DNA from: Clostridium sp. UBA1056
GTDB lineage: Bacteria > Bacillota > Clostridia > Clostridiales > Clostridiaceae
Length of the DNA stretch: 64,000 nt
Direction of reading: 5' to 3'
Assembly (NCBI GenBank): GCA_002316385.1
Contig: DCDL01000015.1
Span: forward strand, 14,924-78,923
Within the stretch, counting starts at the first letter, position 1. Each line of letters starts with the position of its first letter. A program made the position numbers and the translations under genes. This document shows, one piece after another, positions 57,367-64,000 of the stretch. The notes below the pieces were generated by a model. That model was not told the DNA's origin, did no database searches, and was given only the letters and a program-made list of their open reading frames with translations.

Positions 57367-58461
57367 ATGTATGTTAAATATTTGAATTTGATAAATTTTA
57401 GGAATTATAAAAATATGACCTTAGAATTATGTGATGGGACTAATGTATTTCAAGGTGATAATGCACAAGGAAAAACTAATATACTTGAATCTTTATATTA
57501 TTCAAGTATTGGAAAATCACATAGAACTAATAAAGATAAAGAGCTTATAGCATGGGATAGCAATGAAGCATATATTAGTGCTTATGTTGTAAAAGAACGT
57601 TTAGATAAAAAAATTAATATAAAACTTTTTAAAGATGGTAAAAAGGCTATAAATATAAATTCAATAAAGATATCTAAATTGCAAGATATGGTAGGCATCC
57701 TTAATGTTGTTATATTTTCTCCAGAAGATTTAAATATAGTTAAGGATTCACCAGCATTTAGAAGAAGATTTTTAGATATTGAGCTTTGCAAGTTGAATAA
57801 AAAATATTATCATTGTCTATCTTCCTATAAGAAAGTTTTAAATGAAAGAAACGTTATCTTAAAGAAATTCAGCGGAAACATAGATATGATAGATATATAT
57901 GACATTAAATTAGCTGAGTTTGGAAGTTACATAATAGCTCAGAGGTTAGAGTATATAGAAAAATTAAATGAATTCTCTAAAACAATTCATAGTGATATAA
58001 CTCAAGGAAAGGAATCTATTAAATTTAGATACTTAATGCAACTTAAAAGTAGCGATAATCTAAGAGATGGTTTATATAACTTGATTAAAAGTAATCGTAA
58101 AAAGGATTTAGAGAAAAAAATTACATCTATAGGACCGCATAGAGATGATTTTTCTATATTTATAAATGGTATAGATGCAAAGATATTTGGATCACAAGGA
58201 CAGCAAAGAACTTCTGTTTTAACAATAAAATTTGCATCATTACAAATCATAAAAGAGTTAATTGGAGAATACCCATTGTTATTACTTGATGATGTATTGT
58301 CTGAATTAGATATAAAAAGGCAAGAATATATATTAAAGTCTATAAATGGAATACAAACATTAATAACATGTACAGGAATTACAGGAATAAAAAAATATTT
58401 GAAGGCTAATAACATGAAAATATTTAATGTTGAACAAGGAAGCATAGAAGAAATAATTTGA
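57367..58461 (+). CDS. recF: DNA replication and repair protein RecF
   Basis: A 364-residue SMC-like ATPase that helps load RecA at gaps. Walker A is GDNAQGKTNILESL (~30), ABC signature FGSQGQQRTSVLTIKFA (~275) and Walker B PLLLLDDVLSELD (~302). The ATG at 57367 (MYVKYLNL) has AGGTGGG; the GTG at 57355 is within that site. Confidence 0.96.
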   Translation: MYVKYLNLINFRNYKNMTLELCDGTNVFQGDNAQGKTNILESLYYSSIGKSHRTNKDKELIAWDSNEAYISAYVVKERLDKKINIKLFKDGKKAININSIKISKLQDMVGILNVVIFSPEDLNIVKDSPAFRRRFLDIELCKLNKKYYHCLSSYKKVLNERNVILKKFSGNIDMIDIYDIKLAEFGSYIIAQRLEYIEKLNEFSKTIHSDITQGKESIKFRYLMQLKSSDNLRDGLYNLIKSNRKKDLEKKITSIGPHRDDFSIFINGIDAKIFGSQGQQRTSVLTIKFASLQIIKELIGEYPLLLLDDVLSELDIKRQEYILKSINGIQTLITCTGITGIKKYLKANNMKIFNVEQGSIEEII

Positions 58462-58481
58462 TGTAGTTAGGGGGAAATACT

Positions 58482-58745
58482 ATGTTTTTACACTTAGGCG
58501 AAAGTATAGTTGTACCAATTAAGGACATAATAGGGATTTTTGATATAGAGTCTACTATGTACAGTCCAGATACTAGTCAATTTTTAAGATTAGCTGAAGA
58601 AGATGGATTTGTACAACGTATAACTAACGATAAACCTAAATCGTTTATTATAGCTGAAGTAAACAAGAAAAGTAAGATTTATTTATCACCTATATCATCA
58701 TCTACTTTATGCAAAAGGACTAATATGTCATACTGTGAACTTTAG
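58482..58745 (+). CDS. remB: DUF370/RemA-family protein (RemB-like)
   Basis: An 87-residue protein of the RemA/RemB family (MFLHLGESIVVPIKDIIGIFDIE...SPISSSTLCKR), in the YaaB/RemB position between recF and gyrB. RemA is a DNA-binding matrix regulator in B. subtilis; the role of RemB is less clear. ATG with AGGGGGA. Confidence 0.88.
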   Translation: MFLHLGESIVVPIKDIIGIFDIESTMYSPDTSQFLRLAEEDGFVQRITNDKPKSFIIAEVNKKSKIYLSPISSSTLCKRTNMSYCEL

Positions 58746-58750
58746 ATTAA

Positions 58751-60673
<1,923 letters not shown>

Positions 60674-60703
60674 TATTAGACTATAGTAAAGGTAGGTGTA
60701 AAT

Positions 60704-63265
60704 ATGGATACTATGGATAAGATAATACCAATAGATATAAAATATGAAATGAAAAAGTCCTATATAGATTACGCTATGAGTGTTATTGTTGGAAGGGCAC
60801 TACCAGATGTTAGGGATGGATTAAAACCTGTTCATAGAAGAATTTTATACTCTATGCATGAATTAGGAATAACTTATGAAAAAGGTTATAGAAAATGTGC
60901 CAGAATAGTCGGAGATGTACTTGGTAAATATCACCCACATGGTGATAGCTCAGTATATGATGCGTTAGTTAGAATGGCACAAGATTTCTCAATAAGATAT
61001 ATGCTAGTAGATGGTCACGGAAACTTTGGATCTGTAGATGGTGACGGTGCAGCTGCAATGAGATATACAGAAGCTAAGATGAGTAAAATTACTAGTCAAA
61101 TGCTTCGTGATATCAATAAAGAAACTGTAGACTTTATACCAAACTTTGATGGTGAAGAAAAAGAACCAGAAGTCTTACCAGCAAGATTTCCAACGTTACT
61201 TGTAAATGGATCTTCAGGTATAGCAGTTGGTATGGCCACTAATATACCACCACATAATCTTACTGAAGTGATAAATGCTGTGATAATGCTTATTGATAAT
61301 CAAGAAGCTACGGTTGATGATTTAATGTCTGAGATTAAGGGTCCAGACTTCCCTACAGGCGGAATAATACTAGGTAGAAGTGGTATTAGAAGTGCTTATG
61401 AAACAGGTAGAGGAAGGATTCTAGTTAGATCAAAAGCTGAAATAGAAGAACATAATGGTAGAAATAGAATAATAGTTTCAGAGATACCATATATGGTTAA
61501 CAAAGCAAATCTTATAGAATCTATAGCAAATCTAGTTAAGGAAAAGAAAATAGATGGTATATCTGATTTAAGAGATGAATCAGATCGAGACGGTATGAGA
61601 ATTGTTATAGAATTAAAAAGAGATGCAAATGCAAATGTTGTTTTAAATAGACTCTATAAACATACAAAAATGCAAGATACCTTTGGAGTAATCATGCTTG
61701 CATTAGTTGATAATGAACCTAAGGTGCTCAATTTAAAACAAATTTTAGTTCATTACTTAAACCATCAAAGAGATGTAGTTACAAGAAGAACTATTTTTGA
61801 TTTAGATAAAGCTAATGCAAGAGCTCATATACTTGAAGGTTTAAGAATTGCTCTTGATCACATTGATGCAGTTATATCTTTAATTAGAGCATCTAAGACA
61901 GCTCAAGAAGCTAAAGATGGATTGATTGAAAAGTTTAATCTTTCAGAAAAGCAAGCTCAAGCTATTTTAGACCTAAGATTACAGAGATTAACAGGTCTAG
62001 AAAGAGATAAAATTGAAGATGAGTATAATGAGTTAATGAAAACAATAGCTTATTTACAATCAATACTTAATAGTGAAGAGATATTACTTAATATAATAAA
62101 AGATGAATTAATTGAGATAAAAACAAAGTATGGGGATGATAGAAGAACTGCTATAGAAAAGAATCCTTATAGCTTTGAAGATGAAGATTTAATAGATGAT
62201 GAGGATATAGTAATAACTCTAACTCATGGAGGATATATTAAGCGTTTACCAGCAGATACCTACAATGCTCAAAAGAGAGGTGGAAGAGGTATACAAGGTA
62301 TTACTACAAAAGAAGATGACTTTGTAGAACATTTCTTAATAACTCCAACTTTAAATAATATACTATTTTTCACTAACAAGGGTAAAGTATATAAATTAAA
62401 GGCTTATGAAATACCAGAAGGCGGTAGAACTGCTAAAGGAACTAACATAATTAACATGCTACCATTAGACTCAGGTGAGAATATACAAGCAGTTATGTCT
62501 ATAAGAACTTTTGACAGTGATAATTATCTATTAATGGGAACTAAATCGGGAATGGTCAAAAAGACATCTTTAGATAAGTTTGAGAACATTAGAAAGAATG
62601 GACTTAATGCTATAAATCTAAAAGAAGATGATGAGATTGTCGGAGTTAGAATAACTAAAGGTGATGATGAAGTATTATTCGTCACTAAGGATGGATACTC
62701 TATAAGATTTAGTGAAAAAGAAGCCAGAAATATGGGAAGGACTACTACAGGGGTTAGAGCTATAACCCTAAGAGAAGGCGATATTGCTGTATCTATGATA
62801 ATAGCAAAATCAGACGAAGAACTTCTTGTAATCAGTGAAAAAGGTTTTGGAAAGAGAACTGCTATAGAAAACTACACACTTCAAAGAAGAGGTGGAAAAG
62901 GTATAAAGACCTATAAAATCTCAGAAAAAACAGGTAACGTTATTAGTGCTAGGGTAGTTAGAGATATAGATGAGATTATGCTAATAAATAATAATGGCAT
63001 AATAATAAGAATTAATGTAAGCGATATATCTACAACTAGTAGAAACGCCATGGGTGTTACACTTATGAAAACTGGAGAAGATGTAAATATAGTAGCTGTA
63101 GCTAAAATTAATTATAATAGTGAAGAAGAAAAGAACGAAGATAAACAAATGCCTATAGATGAAATTACAAATACAGAGAGTGACTTAGTAGAAGATAGTT
63201 ATGTAAATGAAGAGCTAGATGATGCTGATAAGCTTGAAGAAAATGATGATAATGCTATAGAATAA
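60704..63265 (+). CDS. gyrA: DNA gyrase subunit A
   Basis: 853 residues. The catalytic Tyr is in [12 protein letters not shown] (~122), and the quinolone region [17 protein letters not shown] has the sensitive Ser and Asp. The GyrA box that marks gyrase rather than topoisomerase IV is [10 protein letters not shown] (~525). The C-terminal ~35 residues are a strongly acidic tail (EEEKNEDKQ...EENDDNAIE). It follows gyrB by 30 bp. Confidence 0.98.
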   Translation: MDTMDKIIPIDIKYEMKKSYIDYAMSVIVGRALPDVRDGLKPVHRRILYSMHELGITYEKGYRKCARIVGDVLGKYHPHGDSSVYDALVRMAQDFSIRYMLVDGHGNFGSVDGDGAAAMRYTEAKMSKITSQMLRDINKETVDFIPNFDGEEKEPEVLPARFPTLLVNGSSGIAVGMATNIPPHNLTEVINAVIMLIDNQEATVDDLMSEIKGPDFPTGGIILGRSGIRSAYETGRGRILVRSKAEIEEHNGRNRIIVSEIPYMVNKANLIESIANLVKEKKIDGISDLRDESDRDGMRIVIELKRDANANVVLNRLYKHTKMQDTFGVIMLALVDNEPKVLNLKQILVHYLNHQRDVVTRRTIFDLDKANARAHILEGLRIALDHIDAVISLIRASKTAQEAKDGLIEKFNLSEKQAQAILDLRLQRLTGLERDKIEDEYNELMKTIAYLQSILNSEEILLNIIKDELIEIKTKYGDDRRTAIEKNPYSFEDEDLIDDEDIVITLTHGGYIKRLPADTYNAQKRGGRGIQGITTKEDDFVEHFLITPTLNNILFFTNKGKVYKLKAYEIPEGGRTAKGTNIINMLPLDSGENIQAVMSIRTFDSDNYLLMGTKSGMVKKTSLDKFENIRKNGLNAINLKEDDEIVGVRITKGDDEVLFVTKDGYSIRFSEKEARNMGRTTTGVRAITLREGDIAVSMIIAKSDEELLVISEKGFGKRTAIENYTLQRRGGKGIKTYKISEKTGNVISARVVRDIDEIMLINNNGIIIRINVSDISTTSRNAMGVTLMKTGEDVNIVAVAKINYNSEEEKNEDKQMPIDEITNTESDLVEDSYVNEELDDADKLEENDDNAIE

Positions 63266-63283
63266 ATTAATAATTTATACTTT

Positions 63284-63326
63284 AAAAGAAAGATTGAAAT
63301 ATGAAAATATATTGATCTTTCTTTTT
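63284..63326 (+). terminator. Terminator of gyrB-gyrA
   Basis: 11-bp stem AAAAGAAAGAT / ATCTTTCTTTT with a 20-base loop and TCTTT after. Confidence 0.75.
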
Positions 63327-63445
63327 CTTTAAATATATAAGTTAATGTTTTGTAGTGGTTAAAGTAATTTTAATAGTACTATAAGCATTTAGAGGTTTAG
63401 TTAGAGTTTGAAAGGGAGGCTCCACGGAATTATCACGGATAGAGC

Positions 63446-63469
63446 AACTATTTAAAACTTTAAATAGTT
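63446..63469. repeat. Modular palindrome AACTATTTAAA type
   Basis: 11-bp perfect arms around AC, followed by a direct AAATAGTT echo, as at 43116-43160. Confidence 0.6.
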
Positions 63470-63494
63470 AAATAGTTAAATATTTAAGTAGTTT

Positions 63495-63532
63495 CATATA
63501 AAACATTTTAAAATGGCAAAATGTTTTATATG
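63495..63532. repeat. Modular palindrome CATATAAAACATTTT type
   Basis: 15-bp perfect arms with an 8-base centre AAAATGGC. Its left flank (GTTTCATATAAAACA) is shared with the complement of 7591-7610. Confidence 0.65.
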
Positions 63533-63880
63533 TATACTCAAGAGAATATCTATTTAATAAATGTCCTTATATCCATAATTAGCAGAAAGATCGATTTGCA
63601 TAAAAGGTTTATAATAACAAGTATAATAAGCTAATAGGTATTATTAATTACACTATTTCAAATAAAATTGAAGGAATACGTAAGGCAGTTAATTAAAATG
63701 ATGCAAACACATATCCAAGTGTATCAATATATGAATTTTAAAGAAAAATAATGAATTTTAAAGAAATATCACTATAATATTGAATAATAAGATTTAAATA
63801 CATATAGAAGTATAAATAATCATGATAATATATATTTTGTCGCTGAGATGCACAACGATATGTAAACAACAAATTGAAAT

Positions 63881-63920
63881 TAAAAAGTTTTAAAAAGTTT
63901 TAAAAAGTTTTAAAAAGTTG
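63881..63920. promoter_or_regulatory. Four 10-bp repeats with phased A-tracts upstream of the rRNA-type promoter
   Basis: TAAAAAGTTT is repeated at exact 10-bp intervals four times (last base changed) and ends directly at the -35. The A5 tracts are in helical phase, typical of curved DNA or an UP element. Confidence 0.85.
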
Positions 63921-63949
63921 TTGACAATATGAAGTTTATGTAGTAAACT
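63921..63949 (+). promoter_or_regulatory. rRNA-operon-type promoter
   Basis: TTGACA (63921-63926), 17-bp spacer, TAAACT (63944-63949). Downstream, TGGTCTTTGAAAATTAAA up to the window edge resembles the antitermination/processing leader in front of clostridial 16S rRNA. The 16S gene itself is outside the window. Confidence 0.82.
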
Positions 63950-64000
63950 AAAAAAGTCGTAAATAGTAAGCGATAAATTAAATGGTCTTTGAAAATTAAA

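Larger units (their letters stand above)
63266..64000. other. Non-coding region from gyrA to the start of an rRNA operon
   Basis: It contains the gyrA terminator, two modular palindromes (63446-63469 and 63495-63532), a region with no features (63540-63870), phased A-tracts and the rRNA-type promoter. No ORF was seen. Confidence 0.65.

Overview
This window is about 64 kb of very AT-rich DNA (intergenic stretches almost pure A/T) around the chromosomal replication origin of a low-GC, spore-forming Firmicute. It is most likely Clostridium sensu stricto or a close relative. The evidence is the order rpmH-rnpA-yidD-yidC-jag / mnmE / mnmG / rsmG / noc / parA / parB on one side of dnaA and dnaA-dnaN-yaaA-recF-remB-gyrB-gyrA on the other, a FabK/FabT-type fatty acid operon, sporulation-linked genes (lonC, yyaC), a clostridial yedF/DUF3343 module, and strong AGGAGG ribosome sites with many GTG/TTG codons upstream of the true starts.

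Layout. Positions 1-8.6 kb (all minus) hold a giant pseudokinase/STAND-ATPase/TPR/GAF/GGDEF protein, a SEC-C methionine aminopeptidase, an Amidase_6 protein and a DegV lipid-binding protein. From 8.8 to 18.6 kb lies a complete type II fatty acid operon, transcribed leftward as fabT-fabH-acpP-fabK-fabD-fabG-fabF-accB-fabZ-accC-accD-accA. It has a clear sigma-A promoter overlapped by a FabT-type palindrome. From 18.7 to 28.4 kb come an M23 peptidase, a plus-strand dnaD-dnaC pair, a Y-family polymerase with an SOS-like box, four tRNA genes (Glu-Val-Asp-Thr), an HI0933-family flavoprotein, purA and a second FAD enzyme. From 28.7 to 40.2 kb are yhaM, a TM2 protein, dnaB, lonC, rplI, gdpP, a DUF2232 protein, a MazG-like protein, the S6 operon rpsF-ssb-rpsR with a candidate S6:S18 leader RNA, DUF951, DUF3343 and yedF. 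From 40.6 to 42.4 kb are a class V cysteine desulfurase and yyaC on the plus strand. From 43.6 to 53.7 kb come DUF4446, parB, parA, noc, rsmG, mnmG, mnmE, jag, yidC, yidD, rnpA and rpmH.

The origin is bipartite. There is a DnaA-box cluster between rpmH and dnaA (about 53.9-54.17 kb). A second set of boxes lies between dnaA and dnaN, with a GC-rich spot followed by a run of CTA/TAC triplets, the arrangement of the Bacillus subtilis unwinding region. To the right, the replication and gyrase genes run to 63.3 kb. The window ends in a promoter and leader that look like the start of an rRNA operon. Most genes left of the origin are on the minus strand and all genes right of it are on the plus strand, so most are co-oriented with replication. 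The exceptions are dnaD-dnaC, the HI0933 flavoprotein and desulfurase-yyaC.

Non-coding structure includes three perfect parS sites (two inside terminator stems), a family of ~94 bp MITE-like repeats with terminal inverted repeats, a set of long A/T palindromes with shared modules, several strong terminators, and helically phased A-tracts upstream of the rRNA-type promoter. I saw no CRISPR array, transposase, prophage or defence system. The least conventional items are the multidomain signalling protein, the repeat family, the parS/terminator combination and a Noc that appears to lack the N-terminal membrane-targeting helix.
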